Shown here one piece after another: positions 20,097 through 31,806 of a stretch of DNA of 57,256 nt. How positions within the stretch are numbered: the first letter of the stretch is position 1; the number at the start of each line of letters is the position of its first letter. The position numbers and the translations under genes are program-made. Source of the stretch: Acanthamoeba lenticulata (Eukaryota > Discosea > Longamoebia > Acanthamoebidae); NCBI GenBank assembly GCA_002179805.1, contig NAVB01000392.1:1-57256 (forward strand), written 5' to 3'. The notes beneath the pieces are model-generated. The model did no database searches and had not been told where the DNA came from. It saw nothing but the letters and a program-made list of their open reading frames with translations.

Positions 20097-22704
20097 TCAG
20101 AAGCGAGGGTGGAAGGGGGCCTGGCGGGTGAGGATGTGCTCGTAGGCCAGCGTGGGGAAGAAGTCGTAGAAGGTGGCGGGCGCCTCGACAATAACCTTGG
20201 CGAAGATGTCCGACGCCAACGCGAGGCTGTCGGCCGCGCCCGAGGGCGTCTTGGAGGCCGGCGTGGAGCCGCGGAGGGCCTCGGTCTCCTCCTTCAAGAT
20301 CTTGAGGGCCAGCGGGATCGTCACCGCCGTCCCGTCCGTCGTCTTCACGCCGTGTCGAACCCATTGCGCCACCTGTTACCCACGAGAGCCGCAAAACGGT
20401 TGGCCTCTAGTGATGTGTGCCACATTCCCGCCAGTGCCAGGCAAGGGGCGCACCTGCGATCGGCCGATTTCGGCGGTGGCCAAGTCCTCCATCAGGTTGT
20501 TGATGGGGACGCATCCACGGCCCGACAGCCACGCGCGCAGGTAGACCAGGCACACGCGGATGTTGTCCCGCAGCCCATGCTGATGCGTTGCGAGAAGAGG
20601 TGAAAGGATGATTCTCATTAGTGAGTCTCGGGTGAAGAGGTGTACGATCCATGGGCGTCTCGTACAAGAGTGATCTCGCCCTTGGGGAACTTGAGGAGAT
20701 CGTCGGCAGAGACGCGCACGTCGTCCCTCCGCACGTGGATCTGGTTGGGCGTCTTCATGTGCTGCTCTCATCCCCCCCAACCCCCACCAACACCCACCCA
20801 GACCACACGTTGGTACGCGCGCCACTCCCATCCTGAAAGGGTCATTTGGGGAGAGGAAGGGTCGAGGTGTGAAGTACGGACCTCGTTGAAGACCTCGAGG
20901 GCGATGGGGATGAGGTCCGGGTGGGCTACCCAGGTACCGTCGTGACCAGCCTTGACCTCCCGCAGCTTGTCGTCGCGCACCTTCATGCCGCCGAATAAAA
21001 AAGATAAAAAAGAGTAATGATCAATAAATAAAAATTTGATTGAATAATTATTAAAAATACAGAAATTAAATGGGCGAGACATGCCTTGGTCAGGGCGGCC
21101 TGGTTGGCGGCGTTGTCGTTGCGGATGGGGATCTGAGCAGCCATGCCGCCCATCGCGAAGATACCGCGCCTGTGGCAGGTCTTGATCAAGAGGTCCACGT
21201 AGGAGGCCATCATGTGCGTCCGCATCGTGCACAGGGCACGGTCGGGGAACACCGCGTCCCTGTGTGTGGACGTCACCGCCAAATCCTTAAGGATCCGCCG
21301 CATTTCTCGTGGCGTTGGAAGAGTAGGCGCGCACGTACTTGTGGTTGATAAACTTCTTGATGGTGGAGAAGATGTAGTCCCAGCGGCCGCAGTTCAGGCC
21401 GGCGCTGTGGTCGCGCAGCTCGTACAGGATCTCGTCCATCTCAAACGCGGCCAGGATGGTTTCTGGCCGGAGATGACAAGCGCACACGCGCCTCGCTCTG
21501 TCAGCTGCGCACCAGGCTGGGCGCCTCGTTGCCGCTTGGGGACGTCAGGGAAGCGCAGGGTGTACCGATGAGGACGGTGGCCTTGATGGAGCCGTGCGGG
21601 AGGGCCAGCCGCTGCTCGGTGTAGCGGAAGACGTCGGCCCAGAGGCGCGCCTCGAGGTGGCTCTCCATCTTGGGCAGGTAGAAGTAGGGGCCCGACCCGC
21701 GGCTCAGGAGGGCGCGGGCGTTGTGGAAGGCGTGCAGCCCAAAGTCAAACAGCGAGCCCGACACTGCGAGCGTGGCATTCGCAGGGCAGAGTGAGCATGA
21801 GCACGGATGGTGATGTTCATGCAAAAGAAAAATGATGATCGAGAAGAAGAAGAAGAAGAAGAAGAAGGTCCGAACCGGGCTTGCCGTGGATGAGGACGTG
21901 AGCCTCGTCAAGGTGCCATCCGCGAGGGCGCACCATGAGCGTGGCGGTGCGGTCCTTGAGCTTGTACTCACGCTCCCCGACCTTCACGCTGATTGTCCTC
22001 CGCACGGCGTCGCTGTGGTTTGTGCCCAACGTTTGTCGTGAGAATGCGGTCACGCGACGGCCGAGGCGCTGGAACCCGACGACTTACAGCGAGAGGCGGC
22101 GAGGAGAGGAAGGGGGGTTCGTACTAGATGTTGATCTGTCCGCTGATGCCGTTGTCCCACGTGGGAGTCGAAGCTGGTATGGAGCGCATGCAGCGAGCGT
22201 AAGGTGGGCAGTTCCTCAAGAGTAGAAGAAGGGAAGAAAGAAAGGGGGGGGGGCTGGCGGCGTACAGTCCTCAAAGTCGGCCATGAAGACTTTCGCGCCC
22301 GAGTTCAGAGCGTTGATGATCATCTTCCGGTCAACGGGGCCGGTGATCTCCACACGCCGGTCCTTGAGGTCTTCGGGGATGGTTCCGCATCTCCATTCGG
22401 CCTGGAAAGAATTGAGTTAATCGTCGTCCCACAACCACCAGTTCAAACAATCACTTTGAACTGGTACCTCCCGAATATGGCGCGTCTCCTGAAGGAAGTC
22501 GGGCAACTCGCCAGCATCGATCCGCGCTTGGCGTTCATCACGAGCGGCAAGCAGGCTGCGGCGGCGGGCATCGAAACGTTTGTGCAGCTCCGCAATGAAT
22601 ACAAGAGCGTCCACCGTAAGGACCTGCTCGTAGCCCTTTTGCACGGGGCCAAGGATCTCAACGCCGTGCTTGACCAAGAGGGTGGTGCGCTGCTCGTCGT
22701 TCAT
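20097..22704 (-). CDS. Malate synthase
   Basis: A multi-exon gene starting at 22704. N-terminal block: '[19 protein letters not shown]', '[17 protein letters not shown]' and 'IRE'. Next exon: '[20 protein letters not shown]', '[20 protein letters not shown]', 'ADFED'. Central: '[20 protein letters not shown]' with 'IPIRND', then '[19 protein letters not shown]'. All are hallmarks of malate synthase A. It condenses glyoxylate and acetyl-CoA to malate in the glyoxylate cycle, allowing growth on C2 compounds or fatty acids. The C terminus ends 'FHPRF', with no SKL-like peroxisomal signal. I see no isocitrate lyase in the window. An acceptor (TTTCCAG) lies just upstream of the start, so a 5' UTR intron or another exon is possible. 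Confidence 0.92.
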
Positions 22705-22946
22705 GCTTGTGTTCAGCTGGAAATGGACAAAAAAACTGTTGCTCTGTTGCGTCGGCTTTTTGTTGTTACCAAGAAAGAAAGACAAAGTGGTGCAATCCTC
22801 ACGCATCGGGGAACCACCAGCTGGTGGGGGGTACACGAAGTCGACTCCAGGGTCTTGCGTGGGAGAATCAATCACTCTTTATTGTTTAGTATCTGACCTC
22901 GCAGCATTGGAGGGCAACAGTTGGGCGTGTCCGCCACGGCACGGTA

Positions 22947-25900
22947 TTACAGGACAAAGGAGTTGGCGAAGCTCGAGGCAGCCGCGTTGAAGGTTTTCAG
23001 GCTGTCGTCGCACTTGGCCAGCTGGGCCTTGAGCCCGGTGAGCTCCTGAGTGAGACGCTCTCGGATGGGGCGCACTTCAAAGATCTCTTCAATCTGCGCA
23101 TCGGAAAGGCACGTGAAGTGGGATTGCAGCTCGGACGGCAGTTCCAGCTCCCTGGCAGCGTTGCATCACGCATTGTGAGATCCTTGAATCAAGTGCAAGC
23201 GCTTGAGTGCCGGGAGGGATTGGCGTACATGGGGACGAGGAAGAAATGGTGGCATTTGAGAGCAACGTTATGGGCGATGCGAGTGCGCATGTCCTCCCAC
23301 AGGTAGTCAGCCAACTTGGCCATGCTGTCCTGGCCCTTGCAGGTGTAATCCTCGTGCAGGCTCTCAAAGCTGTGGTTATGTACATTAGCACTTGGTTACG
23401 AGAACGAGGAAGCAAGAAGAGGAAGCAAAAAGGGACGGGAAAAAGGTACTTGTTGAAGCCCCAGTAGATGAGGCGAGTGCATTCAAACTCGTCCATAGCC
23501 CTCTTATTGCTTTCTCCGGCTCGCCTCTCCACAAATTGCTCGTAGAGCTCAGCCACCTTCTTCTTGAAGTAGGGGAAGGACTCCACCTTGTCGAGCAGGC
23601 CACCAGCCTATACCACCATGCGTCAGCAGCGTGCTCCACCGAACGTTAAACGTGGAGGGACGACCACGTACGGTCACATCAATGTACTCAATCTCGTCGA
23701 TGGACGACGTGTGGCCAGCTCGCGAGGCCCTCCGCTTGACCTCGACCATGTTCTCAGCCACGCGCCCCAGGTGCTGGAAGATGTACACCGCTCGCTTGTT
23801 CAACTGCTGGATCAGCGGGTAGAATTCCTGCGTGGGCGAGTTGCCAACCGCGTGAGCAACAGCCGCGCCAAAAACGCAAGGCGGCTAGGTGGTGTGGGCG
23901 TACCAGCTGGGCGTGCCGCTGGGCGGCGTCGGAGGCGGCCCAAGCCAGCTGATCCATGGAGGTGCCGTTACGCCTTTCGGCGTTGGACAGCTCGTCCGAC
24001 GTGGCCCTCACGCTCTCGGTGTGCTGAATGACCATTTTGAACTCGGACAGGAGGCGCTCAAACTGCTGGCCACCATAGACCTTGATGTCGAGATAGGGAA
24101 GCCTCCACTTCCTCTTGACCTTGATGATGTTCTTCGCCGAGTCTATCCACTCGCCCAGCAGGTGTCGCTCCTCCTCGGCGGTCATACCGTAGAGGGAGGG
24201 CATGCCCTCGCTCGTGCCTTCGATGAGGCTGGACACGGCGTGGAGGTACTCCATGAGATACGTGGCAGCAATGCTGCGCAGGTTGTGCAGCTTCAAGTCG
24301 TCAAGCTCCCGCATCACACGCTCGATCTTCTTGGCCGTCTCGCTGAGCAAGCGCGACACATAAGAAAGCAGTGTGAAAAGAGTGCTCTAGTGTTGCCAAC
24401 ATCACGCAACGTCTGCGGGAAGGCGGCGCACCTCTTCTCCAAGGTGAGCGCGTTGAGCAGCTTGGGTATGTTGTCGTAGTACTGCTTCCAGGTCTTTTCG
24501 AGAAGGTGCTTCTTCAGCGAGTGACCCTCCAGCCTCTGGGTGAAGTTCTTGTCGAACTTGAGCTGTTCCAGCAAGGCCAGATCGCGCTGCGAGGCCAACT
24601 TGACCTTGGTCATGTAGTCCTCCTGCAAAGGTCAATCGAGAGTTAGAGAAGTTGGAGCCACACTTCTGCGTGCATCATCGAAGCTGCAAACGTACCCTGT
24701 CCGGGATGAGCTTGGCCCTCAAGGCCGCCGAGAACACGGAGACGAAGAAGGAGTTGCTCGGGGCACCATTCAAGTAGGCGTTCAGGTCCTTCGTCGTGGC
24801 CATGTTTCGCAAGATGTTGTGATAGAACTTGGTGTAGACGTAGAGCGTCCTGCTCCTCCTGGGATCCACTCGCAGAGTCCAGTCGATCATTTGCATGTCC
24901 TCCCTACGGCAGCGGAAATAATCAGCCAAGACGAGAACGTGATGATGAACCTTGACTCTACTGTCATCACCACGAGCCCATCCACGTACCACTTTTGCGA
25001 CTCTTCCACGGCGACGATGAGGCGATGCGGCGGGGTGGCCAGCTCCACGGCGAGACTCTCCACCTTGGCTTGATGGCGCTCGGCAGGCGTTTCGGTGTCG
25101 CTTGACCTCGAGTACGTCGCAGACCCTGTATCGTCCGCAGCACAGCACGCAGCCACCGGCATGAGCAAGAGTCACGTTGTGTGTGAACCCGAGTGAAAGG
25201 TGAGAAGGGCCAAGGCGTCGGTACCGACGCTGGTGTCCGGAGTCGACACGGAGGTCTCCATGATGAGCCCTGCGTGCACGCAAGCAAGCGTCAGGACTGA
25301 AGCGATTCATAAGAAGGTGAGTGGAGTGATTGAAGCAAATACCTGGTGTGTCAATGAGCGTAAGGTTCCATGTGTAGCGCCACTCGTAGATGACTCGGAT
25401 GGGGTTTGTGCTGCTGAGCGCGTTCCGCTTCTCGATCTCCGCTGGAAGCTCAGCAATCTTGACCACCCTTTTTACAACAAAAGAAAAACACGTAAGCCAA
25501 AGAGGTCGCGAGCCTCCCGAGTTGACAAAGAGCCAGCGTACTTGTCGCGTGAGAGGTCACCCTTGGCCTTGGCCTGCTCGCGCTTGATCGTGACGCGAGG
25601 CTCCTCGCAGCTGAGGTTGTTGAACATCTGAATGAAGAGAGGCCTCCTGCTCGTACTCTCGCCGCTTGCGTCCTCCCGGACAACGGATACTTTAAGGGGG
25701 AAGGGGGGTGTTAACGCTGTGGGGCAAACGCACCAACAGGCATGAAGTAGTGAAGAAGTCGTACCAGGGTGGCCGAGAATGCTCTCAATGAGCATGGTCT
25801 TGCCGCTTCCCCTTGGGCCAACGAACACCACTTCGGCATCTTCCCACGATGTGTAAAGACTGAAAAAGGAACGAGACACAACATGAGACAAAGCCTCAAA

Positions 25901-26532
25901 AAAAGGGGTCGTTGAAGAACAACAGGGAGGTATCGTTGCGAAAGGTACCTCGAGGCGAATTCGGAAATCTTCTGATAGGCCTCGAACACAGGGAGAGGAA
26001 CCTTGAAGTCCGTCTTCTTAGCGTGGGTAGCGCTGAGGCGTAACACTTCGAGCTCATCATCCTCAAGCTTTTCTTGAGCCAGCTGTAGTGAAGGTACGCC
26101 CTCAGGCGCTTTGTCGTCTGCCTTCTTGAGGAAGAAACCTGGTGACCCTGGGGTGCTGTGAGGCACCTTGGCCTTTTCCTTCCGCAGAGTCCCATGTTTC
26201 TTCGAGGACGACGAAGATGGATCCTTCTTCGGCCGCCTCGTCTCTGAATCGTCATCTGAGGAGGCCGAGCCTATTTCTTCATCCTTCTTCTTCCTTCGGG
26301 CCAAACCAACTGGCTCGGCGGCTGGGGAGGGAGTCGTTGCGGTGGTTGCGGCGGGCGAAGGTGTAGTGGCTGGCGCGGCGGCGGTGGCGGCGGGGGCCGG
26401 GGTGGGAGTGGAGGCGGGAGTAGAGGTAGCACTGGTTGTGGAGGCTGGCGAGGGAACGGGCTTCTTTTCAGCCTCAGCGGGGGCCTTCTTTTCCTCGGCC
26501 TTTGGGGGAGCAGTAGCCGCGGGAGTACTCAT
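22947..26532 (-). CDS. Dynamin-family GTPase, DRP5/ARC5/DlpA-like
   Basis: A gene of about fourteen exons starting at 26532. The first ~180 residues are low-complexity (Pro/Ala/Thr runs, then acidic and Lys/Ser stretches). The GTPase domain follows: G1 'VVFVGPRGSGKTMLIESILG', 'STSRRPLFIQMFN', 'AKAKGDLSRDK', then 'RVIYEWRYTWNLTLIDTPG' (G3), with 'VESLAVELATPPHRLIVAVE' and 'LRVDPRRSRTLYVYTKFYHN' in the place of G4. The short insert after the P-loop and the 'NLTLIDTPG' block match DRP5A/ARC5 of plants and DlpA/DlpB of Dictyostelium rather than classical dynamin. Long helical middle and stalk regions follow, ending 'ASSFANSFVL'. Known roles of that branch are cytokinesis and organelle division. 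No PH or Pro-rich C-terminal domain is seen. Confidence 0.82.
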
Positions 26533-26940
26533 GAGCGAGATTCAAGAGATTCAGTTACACCCAACGTTCCACACAAGTGATCAAAGTCTTCAATCTTACG
26601 ACCGGTGTCAGGGTACCGAAGGAACAGCCGCGAAAGCTATTGGGCCGCTGAACCAACCGGTGCCGCAGCTGCACAAAAGCTGCACAAAAGCGGGATCAAC
26701 AAAAAAAACAAGAAATAAAAGCAAAATCGAAGATGAAGGCACCAGGGAGGTCACTGCAGGGACAGCACGTTTCAGGCAGAATTTCTCATCAACAATTGTG
26801 GAGGATTCTTCAGTCCATGCTGGCAACAAAATAAACATGCTGGGCTCATTCAGGCATTTGAATAAAAATATATATTTATATAATGTATTTCACGACTTTT
26901 TGTTCTCCACTTTTTCTCCGGCTCGTGACAGGAGAGCAAG
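26533..26940. other. Divergent intergenic region, 408 bp
   Basis: Lies between the dynamin-like gene (minus) and the exonuclease gene (plus). It is AT-rich near 26855-26890 (AATAAAAATATATATTTATATAATG), a likely promoter zone for the plus-strand gene. No supported coding frame. Confidence 0.5.
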
Positions 26941-29900
26941 ATGCAGAACCCTGCAGGATCCTCTGCTTCTGGTGGTGAGCCGGGCGGAGAAGGTAATGGC
27001 TTGGTCGCTGCTGTGCGCCGAGTGTGGACGGGGGTCAAACGCAAATTCGATCGTGAAGACAACGCGACAGCCGAAGATGCAGTCGCGGACCAGCCAGCTG
27101 CAGAGCCAGAGGGAGAGCCATCGAAAAAGGGCAAGAAGAAGCGTCGCTCTCGCCAGGAGGTGGTGGCGGACGCCCGCAAATCGGTGGCAGACAAGAAGCG
27201 GAAGCTCGCGGAACTGACGGCCGCCATAAAGGAAGAGGCTCCTCCCCCCGCGGAGGCTGCTCCAGGCCTGCCACAAGCAGAGCCGCCCCAGAAGAAGCAG
27301 AAAAAGAAGAAGAAGAAGGAAAAGAAGAAGAAGGGTCGCAACATCTCGTACACGGGCAGCACCAAGCCCTCTGTCGACCTCGTGGGCAATCCGCTCAAGA
27401 CCAAAGACCTGCGCGAGTTCGTGTTATGGCTCTTAGACGCTCAGCCCAAGGCCTCGCCTGCTGTGCTCTTCAGCAACCCCACCAAGGTGCCCACCACGGT
27501 ACGTGTGTATGCACTGCATGCATAACAACAACGACCATGCTGACAAGGGGATATCGTGATGATCATCCGTGTGTGTCTGTGTATGTGCAGGTGATGATCA
27601 TCCTGCGCTCGGTGGGAGTCGGTACGTCGCCCACGTCCTCCTGACTTGGGCTGTTTGCTCACTGGGTCGATTGTCTTTGTGTTGCATGCACGCGACGCAG
27701 CCGAGCTGACGTCGCACGAAGCGCTGCTCAAGCACCTGCGCCCCCAGAGCGAAGGAGGCCTCTTCCAGAAGGTCGCGCCCTTTAGCGCCCCTGGCAACAA
27801 GTGCGTCTCTCCCGCGCCCATCCGGGCAAAGCCACAGGGCAGGCCCTGACGACACGAGAAACCAAACACACACTTATGCGCGCACGCCCATAAGATACCG
27901 CGTGAACGAAACGGTGGCAACGCTGATCCTCGGGTCCGACGGCTTGCCGAAGCGGTCATCGGTCCCGCCGACGGCGATGGCGAACGTGGCCGATCTCATC
28001 CAGGAGCAGTACAAGCAGCTGCTCAGCAAGCTCCCCTCCCCGGCCAAGCGCGCCTCGTGCGTGCCTTCTCTCTTCACCTCGCGCTTTGCCCGCGTCAATA
28101 GGACTGCTTATGCTTATGCTGCTGTCTGTCTGTCTGTCTGTCGCGCGAGGCAGTCTCTTTGAGCAGTTCATCGCGTCGGAAGAGGAGATGGTCCAGAACA
28201 AGTACCCGCTCTACGGCGTGTCCAAGCCGGAGGACTTTGCCCACCCGACGCGCCCCCCACCCAAGCTGGACCTCTTCGTGCGGCTGCCCAAGCGGATCGA
28301 GAAGAAGGAGAAGGACAAGAAGGCCGGTGGCGAGGGAGGAGAGGAGAGCGGCAAGAAGAGCGCGCGCAAGCACCGGCCCATCGTCGCCCTCGACTGCGAG
28401 ATGGTGTGCAGCCTCGCTTTCGTCCCTCCCTTGCCCTTGCTCTTGCCTCATCTCACTCCATTGGGGGGGGGGACCGTGTGCCGCACAGTGCCTGACGGCC
28501 GATGGGCACGAGCTGACGCGCGTATCGGTGATCGACGACGAACTGAACGTGATCTACGACCAGCTGGTCAAACCCCACGCGCCCATCACCGACTACGTGA
28601 CCAGGTACAGCACACAATCACCGCACGACGCATTCTCTGGTGGCCTGCGTACGTGTGTGCGTGTGTGTTCACATCTTGTGTGGCTCGGTACAAGGTGGAG
28701 CGGCATCACGGAGGAAATGCTCGCTGGCGTGACCACTCGCCTGGAGGACGTCTACAAGGCCTTCCACGAACTGGGCATCACAAGGTGCAGCCTCGCGCCC
28801 CTTGCGTGGCCGTGGTTGGCGGGCTGGTCAGTTGGAAGAAAAAACCGAGTTTTTGACTTTGAACCGGAAACAGGAAGACGATCATCGTGGGCCATTCGCT
28901 GGAGAACGACCTGCTCGCTCTTCGACTCTTCCACAAACGCATCATCGGTACCCCTCCCTTCCTGCACTCTCATTATCGCCGTTTCGCTGCTCCTCTCGCC
29001 TCTCTGCGACTGACGACGCGCTACTGTCCGCAGACACGGCGCTGCACTTCCCGCACCCGAATGGCCCGCCGTACAAGAACTCGCTCCGCTTCCTCACGGA
29101 GAAGTTCCTCAAGCGGCTCATCCAGCAGGGTATCTCCCCCCTCTTTTCCGTCATCCGCAGCACCGGCCCCGGCGCACAAGCTCATCTCTGTCCTCGTCTC
29201 CCCGCTTCTCCCCATTCGCAGGCAGTACCGGCCACTGCAGTACGGAGGACGCCAAGGCCGTGATGGAGCTCGTGCTCCTGCGCGTGTCGGAGGGCGTGCA
29301 GGTGGACAAGCACGGGGACGTCTCGCTCGAGTCCAAGGACGACGGCGAGAACCTCTTCATCAAGGTGCGAAACGCCAACAAGCGGGTCACCGTCGTCGAC
29401 AGGCCTGTGGGGCTGCAGAAGTACGTGCCGCCGCAAAAGACCAGCGGGCCAGTGGACGCCTTCGTGCCCAGCGCGAGCAAGCTGCCGGGCATCTTGAGCC
29501 TGACCCCGCCGCTCTCCCCTTCCTCTTCCTCGTCGTCCTCATCGTCGTCCTCTTCATCGTCCTTCGTGCCGCGGCCCAACCTGCTCACGACCTGTGCTTG
29601 CGCGAGCGACGACGAAATCGCGGGCCGCATTGTGGCGCACCTCCAAAGCGACTGGCGAGCCGACTTTATCTTTGCCCAGTTCCATGCCCTCGAGGACCAC
29701 TTTGCTGCTGTGGCGCGAACGTCTTCCTCGTCGTCATCATCGTTTGAGACGCCTGCGCCGGGCCTCCTGCCGCTGCCCACCTCTCTCGAGGGCCTTCTGG
29801 CCAGCACGGACGAGCGCGTGGGACGCATCTACAACGCTCTCCCACCCAACGCTCTCTTCATCGTGGCCACCGGCCGCGGCAACATCGTCGATGCTTTCAG

Positions 29901-30158
29901 GTACGGGAGGCCTCTGCGCTGGATCTCGTGTAGACAAGAGACCCTCGTCATGATGCTAACCCCCCCAATTATTGGCCCTCTCCCCTTCGCAGGCTGCAGC
30001 GGGAAAAGAAGGCGAGCGGCGTGGCTTGGACGAGCCAACAGGACGAGGCGCTCAAAGCAGCGGTCGACCAAGCGCGGCAAGGCCGGACCTTCTGGGCCGT
30101 GAAGCCCGACACCGAGCCGACAGTGGTCGACGGTGAGAAGGAAGAAGAGCCCAAGTAA
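26941..30158 (+). CDS. DEDDh 3'-5' RNA exonuclease, REXO1/REXO5 type
   Basis: About eleven exons, start 26941. The N-terminal ~140 residues are basic and low-complexity with nuclear-localisation-like Lys runs. The exonuclease domain contains 'PIVALDCEMV' (Exo I Asp, Glu), 'HELTRVSVIDDELNVIYDQL', 'TDYVTRWSGITEEML', 'IIVGHSLENDLLAL' (Exo II Asp) and 'GHCSTEDAKAVMEL' (Exo III His and Asp). These match the REXO1/Rex1 family, which trims 5S rRNA and tRNA precursors and other small RNAs in the nucleus. The C-terminal third carries a Ser run and then ordered sequence ('RVGRIYNALPPNALFIVATG'), as in REXO5, where RNA-binding domains sit downstream. The Lys-rich N terminus spans no intron. Confidence 0.85.
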
Positions 30159-30671
30159 AACAGCAGTTGAACTCTGTCTGAAGCTTCCCCTTAAAAGAGC
30201 AGTGTCGGAGTTTGTGACCTCGCCGGACACGTCTGCAAATCCCACAAGGGGAGAGTCGGGCGGAGGCCAAGGCCGACAAAAGGGCCAGGAGAGGACGAGA
30301 AGGTCGCCGGCCAACCTAAGCAGTTGGCTGTAACCGTGCTTGCGGGGTATGTGGGTGGAGGGATTGGAGGCGTGCGCAGTCGAGCGGGAGTTTAGGCTCA
30401 CGCCGAAGGCCGCTGCCCCGTCCAGAAGGAGACTCGACATTGGGGCCCTCTCGGAGGGGAGGGTTTCAAGGTCGATGATGAGCGTCGCACCGCCTCAGGC
30501 TGGCGACAGAGCAGGGAAAAGACGCCGGTCCCCTTGGTGGAGGGATTACAGCCCTGAGTGGGTCCTCTCAGGAGGCTGCGTATCGACTCCAACACCTCCA
30601 CTTTTTGCACCTCGGCACAAAGCAAGTTTCTCTCTCCGAAAGCAATTTCACACCACAGCAAGATTATAAAG
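30159..30671. other. Intergenic, 513 bp, no gene seen
   Basis: Lies between two plus-strand genes. It is GC-rich and purine-rich on the plus strand (many GGAG/GGGAG blocks). Open frames are present but have neither family signal nor in-phase splice partners. Confidence 0.45.
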
Positions 30672-31767
30672 ATGGAGGAAACACAGCCCACGCTGCAGAA
30701 GAAGAGCACGGAGGCAGAGGTCGAGGAAGAGGATGCCCCGGAAGACTTCTTTGAGATTTTTGATGCTGAACACCAGTATGACCACACCACCTTTGTCTTC
30801 GATGGCAAGGAGATCAAAATTGAGAGCCTAGGGTGCGTCATTCCAGTCCTGACCAACATTGGACAAATCGGGGCAAGAGATTAATCTCAATCTCCTTCTC
30901 TGCAGCGATTTTGTGCAGAACACCCATCTGCTCGGCCAAATGGTCTGGCCCAACGCCCAAATCTTGTGCCACTGGATGGTGCAGAACAAGGACCTGTTCA
31001 AGGACAAGACCGTGCTTGAGCTTGGGGCTGGCCCAGGTACTTGCATTATGTGCCCTCACCTTTGCAAAGGTGTCCCCCTGCTCACCAGCGCTCCGTCGTC
31101 GAACCAGGCCTTAACGGCATCCTCGCTTCGGTGTACTGCAAGCGGGTGGTGATGACCGACTACCACGACAAGGTGGTGGATCTCCTCCAACGCAACATCC
31201 AGCTCAACTCCCACCGTGCGGTCCACCTCGTCGTCTTCTTCTTCCACTTCTTCATGTGTGACTCACTCAAGTGGTGGCGGTGGTGCAGTGGGCACCAACA
31301 TGCAAGCCGCCAGGCTGCTGTGGGGCGAGAACGTGGAGGAGTTCAATCGGCAGTACGGCCCGTTCGACATCATCATCGGGTCGGGTTGCGTCTACGAGAG
31401 CGAGTGCATCCCGCACCTGCTGGCGACGGCCCACTACTTGCTGCCCGTCAACGACACCGACTACAACGAAGACGACCTGAGCAAGAACGAGGGCGGGCGG
31501 CTGGTGCTCAGCACCAACAACTACCGGTACGACAAGCGCAAGGACCAGTTCGAGGGCATCGTCAAGCATCTGGGCCTGCGCCAGCAGTTCATGGACATGA
31601 AGAAGCTCCTCGCCTTTGCCGAGCAGGAGAAGGCCAAGGACCCGCGCGTGGCCGTACAAGAGGAAGAGTTCTCGCTCATCCACGTCTGCACCCTCTCCCG
31701 ACCCTCCACTGCCCTCCCGCCCACCATCGGCTCTTCTTCCGCTTCTTCTGCCGCTACGTCTTCATGA
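30672..31767 (+). CDS. Family-16 (METTL21-like) protein methyltransferase
   Basis: Four exons, start 30672. After an acidic N terminus comes 'QMVWPNAQILCHWMVQN' and motif I 'KTVLELGAGPG', joined to 'LNGILASVYCKRVVMTDYHD' (motif II with the SAM-binding Asp). 'FDIIIGSGCVYESECIPHLL' is motif post-I. The pattern 'DxxY' of METTL21-type lysine methyltransferases is here 'GSGCVY'. Related human enzymes methylate lysines on chaperones and elongation factors. The target here is unknown. The junction of exon 3 to 4 is least certain (AACTCCCAC|C at about 31214 to TGGGCACC at 31291). The C-terminal 40 residues are Ser/Thr/Pro-rich and disordered. Confidence 0.82.
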
Positions 31768-31806
31768 AAAATGAATTTAAAAAAACGTTTTTGGAGAGGA
31801 AAGGGT

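Noticed and set aside
26168..27217. 349-aa plus-strand open frame
   Set aside because: Spans the antisense of the dynamin N-terminal low-complexity region, the intergenic gap and the start of the exonuclease in a wrong frame. No homology.
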